Part shown: one piece after another, positions 1 to 9,002 of the stretch
Numbering within the stretch: position 1 is the first letter of the stretch
Layout of the letters: each line of letters begins with the position of its first letter
NCBI RefSeq assembly: GCF_014337925.2
Contig: NZ_CP143423.1
Location: 3,750,501-3,814,500, forward strand
Direction: 5' to 3'
DNA: 64,000 nt
Source of the DNA: Roseobacter fucihabitans
GTDB taxonomy: Bacteria > Pseudomonadota > Alphaproteobacteria > Rhodobacterales > Rhodobacteraceae
Notes under the pieces: model-generated
Told to the model about the DNA's origin: nothing
Databases searched by the model: none
Seen by the model: the letters and a program-made list of their open reading frames with translations, nothing else
Program-made: the position numbers and the translations under genes

Positions 1-232
1 CGTAAAATACGTCACGCCCGACCCCCATCCATGATCGCAACCGGTCACCAGATGGGTCATCAAATGGAATTCCCTTGTTATGTGTCATGCGACCCGGAGC
101 TTGGCCAACGATCAACAGTTTCGCCGCTGAACTGAATTGAAGGATCGGCCGCCGCCCCAAGGGTAAATCGCGGCATATCTGACAGCCCCGAACCGCGTGA
201 AGCAAGTCAGCCGAATTGAGTGTGTCGGTCAT
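1..232 (-). CDS. Uracil-DNA glycosylase family protein, C-terminus outside window
   Basis: The reverse strand from an ATG at 230-232 reads open to the window edge, giving 77 residues. The N-terminus has a Cys-x2-Cys pair (GCQIC), then PLGRRPIL, LLIVGQAPG and GIPFDDPSGDRLR. This Cys pair, GQAPG loop and PFDDPSGDRLR order is typical of uracil-DNA glycosylase superfamily proteins that remove uracil from DNA; some members carry a 4Fe-4S cluster. The catalytic C-terminal motifs lie beyond position 1, so the subfamily cannot be set. It is transcribed away from the neighbouring Na/Pi transporter gene with a gap of about 260 bases and probably forms its own unit. The product family is well supported; the exact substrate is not. 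Confidence 0.8.
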   Translation of the reverse strand, partial: MTDTLNSADLLHAVRGCQICRDLPLGRRPILQFSSAAKLLIVGQAPGRMTHNKGIPFDDPSGDRLRSWMGVGRDVFY

Positions 233-495
233 AATGCCATCCAGATCGAAGGGATCACCAGCATGCGACGGCCCGGTGCCGTTTTGCAAATCACTTTGGA
301 GTTTGGAGTGTCTTCTTGCTTGTGTGGTCCAACGACCACAAACACCATCAATCCAAGAAATAAATCACAGCAGAATTCTATTCCGGTGAGCCCGCAGCGA
401 TGCGCCAAAACACCAGCCTCTTCCCCGCGCTTTAGCCAACAAACAATGGCATTTCGCGCATTCCAATCGCTACGGACTGCTCAAAGGCTGCGGTT

Positions 496-2148
496 CTAGA
501 CCAATCGACTTTTCAACAGATCGCCAGATTTCAACAAAATCGGGTAGCCCACCATCGAAAACGCCGTGTTGACCTGTTTCAAGGCGCGCAGCGTTTCTTG
601 GTGGATATTGCTGGTTTCAATGCTCTCGGCCAGCCCCTCGCGCAGACGTCCGATGTGATTGCGTTGCAGCTTTTGCTCAACTTTACGCACCTTTTCCTTG
701 GCAGCGACCAGCTCGCGGGCTTCTGCGGGGTTCTGGTTCATCATGACATTCAAGGCCAGTTGCACGTTGCTTTGAACCTGATCCGAGAAATCGGCGATTT
801 CGGCGCGGCCCTGGGCGGAGAATTGCAGCTTTTGTGTATCCAGCCGTTTGGCCAGTTCCAGCATGATGCGCGCGATGGCGTCGGATCCGGAATCCAGGCT
901 GGAGGAGATCGAGGCGAGGTCCATGGAGCGGCGGCCAAGCTCTTCATCCAGCCCGTTTTGCCCCAGCCGCGCCAGATAGAGTTTCACATCAAGATGCATC
1001 TTCTTGATCGCGCTATCCTCCTCCCGGATTGATTTGGCGGCCTGCGCGTTCCATTGATCATAAAGCGGTTCCACCGTCACCAGCATGTGCTCGATCTTCT
1101 GCCCCATGCCCAGCAGTTCACGTGCGGCGCAGTCCAGAGCGCGCTGGGGCCGGTCAAGCGCCGATGTATCCAAAGCGGTGACGGTCACCAGCGGCGTTTC
1201 ATTTGCGACTTTATCTGGCATGAGGTGGGTCAGAACTTTGGTCAGCACCCCGACAAAGGGAAGTGCGATAACGGCCAAGGCCAGGTTGAACACAAGATGC
1301 AGATTGATTGCCTGTCGTGCCGGGGTTGCGCCCAAACGGTCCAGCAGTTCGGGGAGTGTCGATATGAGGAAACTCGCCAAAATGGCACCGCCACCGCGCA
1401 ACGCCAGATTGGCCACAATCATCCGGCGCGCGTCCACCGGTGCCGATAGCGTCAAAATATACGCAATGCAGGCCCCGCCCAGATTGGCCCCAAGGATCAT
1501 GGCCGCAGCAGCAGGTGTGGGCAAAACCGCCTGTGCGGCCAAGGTTACGAACAACAACACAGCCGCCACGCTGGAATGCACAACCCATGCAAACCCGGCG
1601 CCCAAGATGAAAGCCGTCACCAGATCGCGCCCGAGATAGGCCATGACGGTCTGTGTCCCCGGACTGGCCACCAGGGGCCCCGTGGCCGCACGGATCATGT
1701 CCAGCGATACGAAAATAAGGGCAAGCCCGATCAGAATGCGACCGACCTGGCGCGTATTGCCGCTGCCCCGCTGAAAAATCACAACACCGATCAACAGCAA
1801 AAGCGGGATCAGAATGGGCTGGCGCACCATCAAAAGCTGCGTCACCACGGCGGAACCGACATCCGCGCCAAGAAGGATCGCAAGCCCCACAGCCGTAACG
1901 AGCCCGCCCTTAGCCACAAAGTTGGATACTAAAACGGCAACGGCGGTCGAGCTTTGCAGGAAGACCGCCGCCCCCATGCCACTCGCGGCCGCAAGCAAAC
2001 GATTCTTGCTGGAGTGGCGCAACCAGAAGCGCAGGGGCACCGCAAAACCGCGCTCAACCCCGGTGCGCACCAGCCGGACCGCCCAGATCAGCAGGGCTGC
2101 GGCACCGGCGATCTGGATCAGGAATTGAATGGGGTGGGGGTCTTCCAC
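496..2148 (-). CDS. Na/Pi cotransporter family protein with PhoU-like C-terminal domain
   Basis: A 550-residue inner-membrane protein. The first 310 residues are hydrophobic segments in two inverted repeats, each with the family signature: QSSTA at residues 65-69 and HSSVA near 190. The last 230 residues are soluble, helical and rich in charged heptads, resembling PhoU. NptA/PNaS proteins move phosphate with sodium; bacterial members with this PhoU-like tail have been linked to phosphate export or homeostasis. It is the last gene of the minus-strand operon, 28 bases after the phosphoesterase gene. Coupling to phosphoester uptake suggests it balances phosphate released inside the cell; that role is inferred. 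Confidence 0.9.
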   Translation of the reverse strand: MEDPHPIQFLIQIAGAAALLIWAVRLVRTGVERGFAVPLRFWLRHSSKNRLLAAASGMGAAVFLQSSTAVAVLVSNFVAKGGLVTAVGLAILLGADVGSAVVTQLLMVRQPILIPLLLLIGVVIFQRGSGNTRQVGRILIGLALIFVSLDMIRAATGPLVASPGTQTVMAYLGRDLVTAFILGAGFAWVVHSSVAAVLLFVTLAAQAVLPTPAAAAMILGANLGGACIAYILTLSAPVDARRMIVANLALRGGGAILASFLISTLPELLDRLGATPARQAINLHLVFNLALAVIALPFVGVLTKVLTHLMPDKVANETPLVTVTALDTSALDRPQRALDCAARELLGMGQKIEHMLVTVEPLYDQWNAQAAKSIREEDSAIKKMHLDVKLYLARLGQNGLDEELGRRSMDLASISSSLDSGSDAIARIMLELAKRLDTQKLQFSAQGRAEIADFSDQVQSNVQLALNVMMNQNPAEARELVAAKEKVRKVEQKLQRNHIGRLREGLAESIETSNIHQETLRALKQVNTAFSMVGYPILLKSGDLLKSRLV

Positions 2149-2176
2149 GGGCCGCGCTTTCTATCTCAGGATCGGA

Positions 2177-2968
2177 TCAGAATGGAAATGGGCCGGGACC
2201 TGCGTCCGGTCCGATCCTTATGGTTTGAAATCCTGCGTCCCATTTATGCAAAAGGCAACCATCCTCCAACGCCATAAAACCGACCGGTGCATCAGGGCGT
2301 TGATCAAAGGCAATTGTGCTGCAAGGGGAGGGCGCGGAAATGGCGATATGGCCGCCGACATCCGCCACCATCATCGTATGGATGTGCCCACAGATAATGC
2401 GCATCGGACCTATGTGGTTGGAGACAAGGTCGCAGAAGGCATCACGGTTCGCGAGGCCGATTTCATCCATGAAACCCATACCCGACAGGAAGGGGGGGTG
2501 GTGCAAGGCCAGCAGGATCGGGGCATTCGCCGCCTTGACCAATTCCGCCTCCAGAAAGGCCAGCGAGGTGGCATCAAGCGTGCCTGTGCTGGAGCCTTCG
2601 ACCAGCGTATCCAGGCCGATCACGGTCAAAGCCCCCATGTGTCGCACCCAATTCAACGGACCCTTGGGCGCAAACTGCTCGGGAAAGGCCACGCGCATCG
2701 GTTCGCGGGCATCGTGATTGCCCGGTATTACCAGCAGCGGCACATCAAGAGGAGCGATCAGCGCCTTGAACCGCGCATAGCTCTCGGGTTTGCCATCATC
2801 GCTCACATCACCACTGACCACCACGGCGTCAAGCGGCCCGATCTGATGCCGGATCGACTGGATCCGGTCGAGCAAACGCATGAGTGCAGCGTCCGTTTCC
2901 AAGCGGTTTGAAACAAGCGCGCCTTCGCGCACGATATGGGTATCAGTGATCTGAAGGATGGCGCTCAT
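2177..2968 (-). CDS. Metallophosphoesterase, cAMP/glycerophosphodiester phosphodiesterase type
   Basis: A 263-residue calcineurin-like hydrolase with all binuclear metal-site motifs: D9-x-H11, SGDVSD at 52-57, GNHD at 83-86, HHPP at 156-159 and GHIH at 194-197. The order and spacing match the CpdA/GpdQ group, which cleaves cAMP or glycerophosphodiesters. No signal peptide is visible, so it acts in the cytoplasm. Its start overlaps the end of the upstream permease gene by four bases (ATGA), showing translational coupling with a ugp-like importer. That setting favours glycerophosphodiesters or a related phosphodiester over cAMP as the substrate, but this is inferred. Confidence 0.88.
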   Translation of the reverse strand: MSAILQITDTHIVREGALVSNRLETDAALMRLLDRIQSIRHQIGPLDAVVVSGDVSDDGKPESYARFKALIAPLDVPLLVIPGNHDAREPMRVAFPEQFAPKGPLNWVRHMGALTVIGLDTLVEGSSTGTLDATSLAFLEAELVKAANAPILLALHHPPFLSGMGFMDEIGLANRDAFCDLVSNHIGPMRIICGHIHTMMVADVGGHIAISAPSPCSTIAFDQRPDAPVGFMALEDGCLLHKWDAGFQTIRIGPDAGPGPFPF

Positions 2969-3774
2969 TTGATCCCCGCGCGTAAAAAGGCCTGCACGAA
3001 TTGGCGCTGGAAGATCAGGAAAGCCAACAGGAGCGGGGCGACCGACATCAGGGTGGCGGCTGAAATGACGCTGATGTCCACGCCGTTTTCAGGCGCGCCA
3101 AAGATCGACAGGCCCACCGTCAGGGGCCGTGTTTCCGGTGAATTGGTCACGATCAGCGGCCAGAGGAAGTTGTTCCAATGGGTGGAGACCGACACCAGCG
3201 CATAGGCGAGATAGGTCGGTTTGGCCAAGGGGACATAGACGCGCCAGAGGATGCCGAGCAAGCCGCACCCCTCGATCCGCGCGGCCTCGTGCAGCTCAAT
3301 CGGCACGCCCTTGAAGGCCTGACGCATCAGGAAAATCCCAAAGGCGGAGGCCATATAGGGCATGCCCACCCCGAGGATCGTGTCAAACAACCCCAGCCGC
3401 GAGACCATCGCATAGTTCTCCACGATCAGGACTTCAGGCAGGATGAACAGTTGCATCAACACCAGAATGAACACGAAATCCTTGCCGCGAAAATTCAGTT
3501 GCGCAAAGGCGAAACCGGCCAGGGTGGTCAGGAAAAACTGACCGATCAGGATCACCGTGACCAGCATGAAGGTATTGATGAAATACTTCAGCCAGGGCGC
3601 GCCGGCCCAGGCCACACGGAAATTATCCAGCGTCCAGGGCGAGAGCAGGTTGAGGTTTACCGCATCCGATGTGGAATGGGTCGCGGCCCAAAAAGCAAAC
3701 AGCAAGGGCGCGATCCAGATCACGGCCAGAAGGATCGCCCCAAAGCTGTCCATGAATTTGCTGAGGCCCCTCAT
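2965..3774 (-). CDS. Carbohydrate/glycerol-phosphate ABC transporter permease (UgpE/MalG type)
   Basis: A 269-residue inner-membrane permease with six predicted helices. It carries the EAA loop of the MalG/UgpE family, seen here as ELHEAARIEGCG near residues 170-185, which docks on the ATPase. It pairs with the permease encoded immediately upstream and overlaps both neighbours by four bases. The operon (regulator, ATPase, binding protein, two permeases, phosphodiesterase) points to import of a sugar or glycerol-phosphate compound. Other CUT1 substrates cannot be excluded from sequence alone. Confidence 0.9.
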   Translation of the reverse strand: MRGLSKFMDSFGAILLAVIWIAPLLFAFWAATHSTSDAVNLNLLSPWTLDNFRVAWAGAPWLKYFINTFMLVTVILIGQFFLTTLAGFAFAQLNFRGKDFVFILVLMQLFILPEVLIVENYAMVSRLGLFDTILGVGMPYMASAFGIFLMRQAFKGVPIELHEAARIEGCGLLGILWRVYVPLAKPTYLAYALVSVSTHWNNFLWPLIVTNSPETRPLTVGLSIFGAPENGVDISVISAATLMSVAPLLLAFLIFQRQFVQAFLRAGIK

Positions 3775-4664
3775 TGGTAATGCGTCCTTTTATCAAGGTA
3801 GCTGAATTTCACAGCCGCCACGATGGCAAGCACCGCGATCACCATAATCGTCATGGCGGCGGCCTGAGGTGCGTCAAAAAAGGCAAAGGCCATTTCCCAG
3901 ATGTAATAGAGCAGCAGTTTGGAGGCATCCGACGGGCCGCCCTTGGTCAGGATGAACAGATGGTCGATGAGTTTCACCGAATTGATCAGGGCGTTGACGG
4001 CAATGAATAATGTGGTCGGCATCAGGAGCGGCAAAACGATGCGGCGGGTGTATGTCCAGCGGCTGGCACCTTCGATGTCGGCGGCTTCCTTGAGGTCTTC
4101 GGGGATCGTCTGGAGGGCGGCGAGGTAGAAGATCATGAAGAACCCCGCCTCTTTCCAGATGGTCACGATGATGATCGCCCAGAGCGCGGTTTCCGGCTGG
4201 CCCAGCCAGTTCACCGACGGCAGGCCAAAGAGCGAGCCGATCTGATCCAGCACGCCCAAACCCGGCGTGTAAAAGAACAACCACAGGTTGGCGGCCGCGA
4301 TCATCGGCAGGACGGTCGGCGTGAAATAGGCGGTGCGCACAAAGCCGCGCGCGGAAATCTTGCCATTCGCCCAAAGCGCCATCGCCAGGGCAATACCGAT
4401 GGAGACGGGGATCGTGACGCCCGCATAAAGGAGGTTGTTTTTGACCACGATCCAGAAGGTCGGATCGGCAAAGAGGTCCGTGTAATTTTCCGTGCCGACG
4501 AATTCGACCGGATTGCGCCGTGTGCCCCGCGAAAACAGGCTGGACCACAGGGTCGCCATCGTCGGATAGAACGCAAAGACCGACAACAACACAAGCGCCG
4601 GGGACAGTAACAACCAGCCGTAAATGGCCTGCCTGCGGCGTTCAAGATTGGCATGGGCTGACAT
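3771..4664 (-). CDS. Carbohydrate/glycerol-phosphate ABC transporter permease (UgpA/MalF type)
   Basis: A 297-residue permease of the MalF/UgpA half. The N-terminal helix follows a short basic stretch, and the EAA loop reads EDLKEAADIEGAS around residue 200. It forms the heterodimeric channel with the following gene product. Its start lies 63 bases below the stop of the binding-protein gene and its end overlaps the next permease by four bases. Nothing looks damaged and the length is usual for the family. Substrate assignment follows the operon and is only a likely glycerol-3-phosphate or related phosphoester. Confidence 0.9.
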   Translation of the reverse strand: MSAHANLERRRQAIYGWLLLSPALVLLSVFAFYPTMATLWSSLFSRGTRRNPVEFVGTENYTDLFADPTFWIVVKNNLLYAGVTIPVSIGIALAMALWANGKISARGFVRTAYFTPTVLPMIAAANLWLFFYTPGLGVLDQIGSLFGLPSVNWLGQPETALWAIIIVTIWKEAGFFMIFYLAALQTIPEDLKEAADIEGASRWTYTRRIVLPLLMPTTLFIAVNALINSVKLIDHLFILTKGGPSDASKLLLYYIWEMAFAFFDAPQAAAMTIMVIAVLAIVAAVKFSYLDKRTHYQ

Positions 4665-4727
4665 GGCGTCTCTCCGGGTTGCAAAAGGATTGGGCCGACG
4701 CGATTACGCACCGGCCCAAGCAGGCGT

Positions 4728-5996
4728 TTATTGGTAATCAGACAGCAAGCGCACCGCAGCGGCCTGTGCCTCGGAGAGCGCATCAGCGGGCTCCTTGGCC
4801 CCGGTCAGCGCGGATTGGATCGCATTGTTCAGACCATCGCGCACACGTGCGGTCTCAAAGGTCGAAAACTCCGCGACGGCGTTTTCCAACTGGTTGCGCG
4901 CGACCAAAGCGGGCGGGAATTCCGCGACATAGGCCTTCAGCGCTTCGGTTTCATAGGCGGCCGGTGAAACTCCCATATAACCCGTGGCGATGGACCATGC
5001 GGCGGCCTGTTCCGGTGCCGTCATGAATTGCATCAGCTTGAGCGCTGCGGCGCGTTCTTCATCCGTCGTGTCCTTGAACAGATAGAAATTACCCCCACCC
5101 GTTGGCGATCCAAGACGCACATTCGCGGGCAGTTCAGCGACACCAAAGTCAAATTCCGCGCCGTTTTTCACGGCCGTCAGGTTGCCGGTGGAATGCCACA
5201 TCATCGCGGTCTGACCTTCAAGGAACGCCTGGCGCAGGGTGCCCCATTCAACCGTGCCCGTCGGCATGATGCCATGTTCGCCCGACAGGGATTTCCAGAA
5301 TTCCAGCGTCTCGATCACGGTTGGATCATCAAAATAGGTCGTCAAACCATCACCGGACATCACCTCCTTGCCGTTCTGGATCGCCAGCGCCTGGAACATC
5401 CAATAGGGGTATCCGGTGGAGGGGATCATCAGACCATAGGTGTCGTCCTTGGTCAGCGCTTTGCCCATCTCGATCATCTCGTCCCAGGTCTTTGGCGGGG
5501 CTTCAGGATCAAGGCCAGCGGCGCGGAACAAATCCTTGTTGTAATAGGCAACGATGGTGGAGCGCTGAAACGGGATACCCCACGTCTGGCCCTCGATCTT
5601 GCCGTTCGCCATCAGCGCGGGGTAAAAACCATCCAGCCATGCCTTGTCGGCGTCTGTGGTCGCAACCTCTTCAAAAGGAACGATCAATTCCTGTTCGATC
5701 AAATCATAAGCGTCGATGGAAAACATCACCGCCAATTGCGCGGCTTCACCGGATGCAAGCGCGGAAAGCGCGCGCACGCGCGTGTCATCATAATTGCCCG
5801 AATAGATCGCCGTGACGTTGATATCTGGGTTTTCGGCCTCAAAATCCGCGACGATTCCGTCCACGACTTCGGTCAATGACCCCCCGACTGCAATCGGGTA
5901 GTACATCGTCAATTCGGTTTCAGCGCTGGCCGTGGTGAAAAGCCCGGCGGCCATCGCGCTCACAAGCCCGAGTGCGGTTGTCGAAAAATGTTTCAT
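4728..5996 (-). CDS. ABC transporter substrate-binding protein (UgpB-like)
   Basis: A 422-residue periplasmic binding protein of the extracellular family 1 type. Residues 1-25 form a Sec signal peptide ending ASA. The mature part begins ETELTMYYP and includes long alternating helices and strands of a two-lobed fold. PFQRSTIVAYYN around residue 143 and the WHSTG segment near 270 resemble positions used by UgpB-like proteins for ligand contact. It lies between the ATPase gene (49-base gap) and the permease genes. The best guess is glycerol-3-phosphate or glycerophosphodiester binding, supported by the phosphoesterase in the operon; an oligosaccharide ligand is the main alternative. Confidence 0.9.
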   Translation of the reverse strand: MKHFSTTALGLVSAMAAGLFTTASAETELTMYYPIAVGGSLTEVVDGIVADFEAENPDINVTAIYSGNYDDTRVRALSALASGEAAQLAVMFSIDAYDLIEQELIVPFEEVATTDADKAWLDGFYPALMANGKIEGQTWGIPFQRSTIVAYYNKDLFRAAGLDPEAPPKTWDEMIEMGKALTKDDTYGLMIPSTGYPYWMFQALAIQNGKEVMSGDGLTTYFDDPTVIETLEFWKSLSGEHGIMPTGTVEWGTLRQAFLEGQTAMMWHSTGNLTAVKNGAEFDFGVAELPANVRLGSPTGGGNFYLFKDTTDEERAAALKLMQFMTAPEQAAAWSIATGYMGVSPAAYETEALKAYVAEFPPALVARNQLENAVAEFSTFETARVRDGLNNAIQSALTGAKEPADALSEAQAAAVRLLSDYQ

Positions 5997-6045
5997 GGTG
6001 TTTCTCCCTAGGTTTTCAGTAGTGTTTTTCTAACTGTCGCGTATT

Positions 6046-7071
6046 TCAGATTTGCGACGGCATCCTGTGACCTGCCGCGTCAAAAACATGCAGGCTGTCA
6101 TCGTGAAAATTGATGTCGACGGCTTGCCCCTCCGGCATCATCGCCATGCCGGGTTTCAGCACGCAAAGCCCGCTCGCGTGTTCATGCCCCAGCCCGATCA
6201 AGGTCTCGGAACCCAGAAATTCGCTTTCCGTAACCGTGCAGCTCATGCGGCCCGCGCCCTCAGCGACGATTTCGATGTTCTCGGCCCGGATGCCCAGCCT
6301 TTGCGCATCGCCGAAACCCGCCAGACCGGAACCATTAATCAATGCCATCGGCGGCGCGCCGACAAATTCAGCGACAAAGGTATTGTTGGGCTTATTATAG
6401 AGATCCTCGGGCGGGCCGACCTGCTGAATATGTCCGTCCTTCATGAGGACAACCGTATCCGCCATGCTCATCGCTTCGGTCTGATCGTGGGTCACATAAA
6501 CCACGGTGATCCCCAAATCGCGTTGCAGTTTCTTGATGTCCTTACGCACCGAATTACGCAGCTTGGCGTCCAGATTGGACAGCGGTTCATCCATCAGACA
6601 CAGGCGTTGCCCCGCAACAATCGCGCGCGCCAAGGCCACACGTTGACGTTGCCCGCCCGACAATTCGCCGGGTTTGCGGTCTTCATAGCCTAACAATCCG
6701 GTAATTTCCAAAGCGCGGTGCAGCTTTTTCTGGCGCTCGGGTTTGGCCACGCGCCGCACCTTCAAGCCAAACACCACGTTTTCCGCCACCGACAAATGCG
6801 GAAAAAGCGCATAGGATTGAAACACCATCGACAGGTTGCGATCCGAGGCCGCACTGGTCGTCACATCCCGCCCGTCGATGAAAATCTGGCCCTCATCGGG
6901 CAGCTCCAGCCCGGCCAGCAACCGCAGCGTCGTGGATTTTCCACAGCCCGATGGGCCCAGCAATGCGGTGAAGCTGCCCTCGGGGATTTCGAGCGAAATA
7001 CCCTCCACCCCAAGCTGGCCATTCCAGCGCTTGGCCACGCCTTTCATTGCGACAAAAGAGGATGACGTCAT
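6046..7071 (-). CDS. ABC transporter ATP-binding protein (UgpC/MalK type)
   Basis: A 341-residue cytoplasmic ATPase. Walker A GPSGCGKST lies at residues 39-47, Q-loop at FQSYALF (84-90), signature LSGGQ at 137-141 and Walker B LMDEP at 159-163. The C-terminal 110 residues form the TOBE-like regulatory domain of the MalK/UgpC group. It energises the two permeases encoded further down the operon. Its start overlaps the end of the DeoR-type regulator gene by four bases, so the regulator sits in the operon it probably controls. Confidence 0.93.
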   Translation of the reverse strand: MTSSSFVAMKGVAKRWNGQLGVEGISLEIPEGSFTALLGPSGCGKSTTLRLLAGLELPDEGQIFIDGRDVTTSAASDRNLSMVFQSYALFPHLSVAENVVFGLKVRRVAKPERQKKLHRALEITGLLGYEDRKPGELSGGQRQRVALARAIVAGQRLCLMDEPLSNLDAKLRNSVRKDIKKLQRDLGITVVYVTHDQTEAMSMADTVVLMKDGHIQQVGPPEDLYNKPNNTFVAEFVGAPPMALINGSGLAGFGDAQRLGIRAENIEIVAEGAGRMSCTVTESEFLGSETLIGLGHEHASGLCVLKPGMAMMPEGQAVDINFHDDSLHVFDAAGHRMPSQI

Positions 7072-7847
7072 TTAGCTTCTCCTGTTGCTATCAGCAGCTT
7101 GTCTTTGATTTTTTTCATTAATGGCGCGAAAGCTGGGGGCGGATAACGGTCAATAATGACCATATCAATATCGGCAATATTATCGCCAACTGCAGGCGCA
7201 GGGCGTCCAAACTTTGACCCATCCGCCACCAGCACGGATGTCTGTGCGTTTTCGCAAATCTTTTGCGTCGCGCGCACCTCAGTGGTGTGAAAGTCCAGCA
7301 AACACCCGTCTTCAGCGATGCCCGCCGCGCCAAAAATGGCGAAATCAGCCCGGAAGCGCCCGAAAAAATCAAGAACCTCATTGCCCAGGATATCACGATC
7401 CGGCAACCGTAATTCACCGCCAGGCAGGAGAATCCGGTTAGACACCTCTTCACTCAACGCCATGGCGACACTCAGATTATTTGTGATGACGGTCAGCCCT
7501 TTGCGGCGACGCAGCGCATGCGCAACACTCAGCGGCGTGGACCCGATTGAGATAAACAACGTGGCACCATCCGGGATCAGGCGTGTCGCGGCCGCACCAA
7601 TGGCGCGTTTTCCCAGCAGGTTCGTCCCGGCACGCTGATCGAACGGCGTGTTCAGGAACTCTTCGCTCAGCTCAATGCGGCCATGCACACGGTGAAGCAT
7701 ATCGCCATCACAGAGCGCATCCACATCGCGCCGGATCGTCTGCATTGAAACGTCAAAGCGTTCGGCGAGTGATCCCACAGTCACAGAGCCCTGCTCTATG
7801 ACAAGAGATGAAATTGCCTCTCTCCGCCTGGCTTTCTTGGAAGACAT
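7068..7847 (-). CDS. DeoR/GlpR family transcriptional regulator
   Basis: A 259-residue repressor-type protein. The N-terminal winged helix includes the DeoR signature around residues 20-55 (SLAERFDVSMQTIRRDVDAL). The C-terminal part is the DeoRC sensor domain related to phosphosugar isomerases, which bind phosphorylated ligands. It is the first gene of the minus-strand transport operon. A phosphorylated intermediate such as glycerol-3-phosphate is a reasonable inducer given the transporter and phosphatases nearby. Two inverted copies of a ten-base motif in the divergent region upstream could be its operators. Confidence 0.92.
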   Translation of the reverse strand: MSSKKARRREAISSLVIEQGSVTVGSLAERFDVSMQTIRRDVDALCDGDMLHRVHGRIELSEEFLNTPFDQRAGTNLLGKRAIGAAATRLIPDGATLFISIGSTPLSVAHALRRRKGLTVITNNLSVAMALSEEVSNRILLPGGELRLPDRDILGNEVLDFFGRFRADFAIFGAAGIAEDGCLLDFHTTEVRATQKICENAQTSVLVADGSKFGRPAPAVGDNIADIDMVIIDRYPPPAFAPLMKKIKDKLLIATGEAK

Positions 7848-8091
7848 CTCAACCCCACCTCAGTCGATGACATAGATTAGACCTTAAAAAGCAACAAAAC
7901 AACATTTTAATGCAACATTCTAAATATTATATTTAATGCTTTGGTATGTAATAATAAATCTGCATAAACTGACTATGCATTGGCCTAAAGTTTACCAGAA
8001 AGCGGTTTTTTGTTGTTTTGCCTTCCCCTTTCGACAATTTTCCGTAAGGTAAACGCTGGGCGCTTTTGCCAATCATGTTGGTCGGGAAATC
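7848..8091. promoter_or_regulatory. Divergent AT-rich control region with inverted TGTTGTTTTG motifs
   Basis: This 244-base gap separates the DeoR-led operon (minus) from the HAD phosphatase gene (plus) and is far richer in A+T than its surroundings. TGTTGTTTTG occurs on the plus strand at 8011-8020 and on the minus strand at 7895-7904, facing each other about 106 bases apart. DeoR-family operators are often repeated T-rich sites, so these are candidate binding sites that would control both directions. Promoter boxes are not clear enough to place. Confidence 0.5.
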
Positions 8092-8976
8092 ATGCAGACA
8101 ACACAGTCAATCTTTAACCGTTATGAAGAGGTGAAGGGTCGACTGCCCAAAGCTGTGTCACGATCAACGACCGTGGACATTGCGTCATTGCTCGATATCG
8201 CAGAACAGATCGATGCCTTCGTTTTCGATGCGTTTGGCGTCTTGAACGTAGGGGAAACGTTGATCCCCGGTGCCGATCGACGCCTTGATCAACTGCGCGA
8301 GCGGGGCTGTGCCATTCGGATCCTGACGAATGCTGCGAGCTATGACCGCGACGGGGCCATTGCAAAGTTCAAACGTCTGGGGCTGAGCGTGGACGATGAT
8401 GAGATCATCACCAGCCGCGAAGCGGCGCTGCTGCACGTCGCGGACGGGCATTGGGGCGTCATCGCAGCAAGATCCGACAATTTGAACGATCTCCCTGCCC
8501 CGGCCAGCCGCCTCGAGGAGGCCCCCGAGATATACCAGAGCGTGGATCATTTCCTGTTTCTATCGACCGCAGATTGGACGCCGGCGCGCCAAGACCTTCT
8601 GATGGCAGCGATGCAGGCCCGTCCACGACCCCTGTTGATCGGCAATGCCGACCTCGCAGCACCGCGAGACGACGGATTTTCGATAGAACCCGGCCACTAT
8701 GGGCACCTCATTGCGGACCGCTTTCCGGATCACGTTCGCTTCTTTGGCAAACCCTTTCCCGAAGTCTACGATCTCATCGAAACCTCCCTGCCCGACGTCG
8801 CGCCACAACGCATCGCAATGTGTGGTGACACGCTGCACACTGATATTCTGGGGGCCGCGGCGCGTGAATGGCGAACCGTCCTTGTGACGCAGGACGGTCT
8901 ATTTGCCGGGCATGATACCAACAGGTTCTGCGTTCAATCCAATCTGTTTGCCGACTGGCGCCTGGGTCGTATTTAG
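8092..8976 (+). CDS. HAD superfamily class IIA hydrolase
   Basis: A 294-residue cytoplasmic phosphatase-like protein. Motif I is D46-A-F-G-V, with the nucleophile Asp; the usual second Asp of DxD is replaced by Phe, as seen in a subgroup with DLWGV-type motifs. Motif II is the TNAAS segment near residue 81, and motif IV reads GDTLHTDILGA near 245. The cap is the class IIA type. It is divergent from the transporter operon and shares its control region, so it may dephosphorylate the imported or released phosphoester. The missing second Asp leaves the exact chemistry uncertain. Confidence 0.82.
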   Translation: MQTTQSIFNRYEEVKGRLPKAVSRSTTVDIASLLDIAEQIDAFVFDAFGVLNVGETLIPGADRRLDQLRERGCAIRILTNAASYDRDGAIAKFKRLGLSVDDDEIITSREAALLHVADGHWGVIAARSDNLNDLPAPASRLEEAPEIYQSVDHFLFLSTADWTPARQDLLMAAMQARPRPLLIGNADLAAPRDDGFSIEPGHYGHLIADRFPDHVRFFGKPFPEVYDLIETSLPDVAPQRIAMCGDTLHTDILGAAAREWRTVLVTQDGLFAGHDTNRFCVQSNLFADWRLGRI

Positions 8977-9002
8977 ACACCCCGACGGTCCGGCCCCTGG
9001 CC

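Noticed and set aside
197-499. Plus-strand frame of 100 codons
   Set aside because: It overlaps the opposite uracil-DNA glycosylase start, has no family likeness and no ribosome site.
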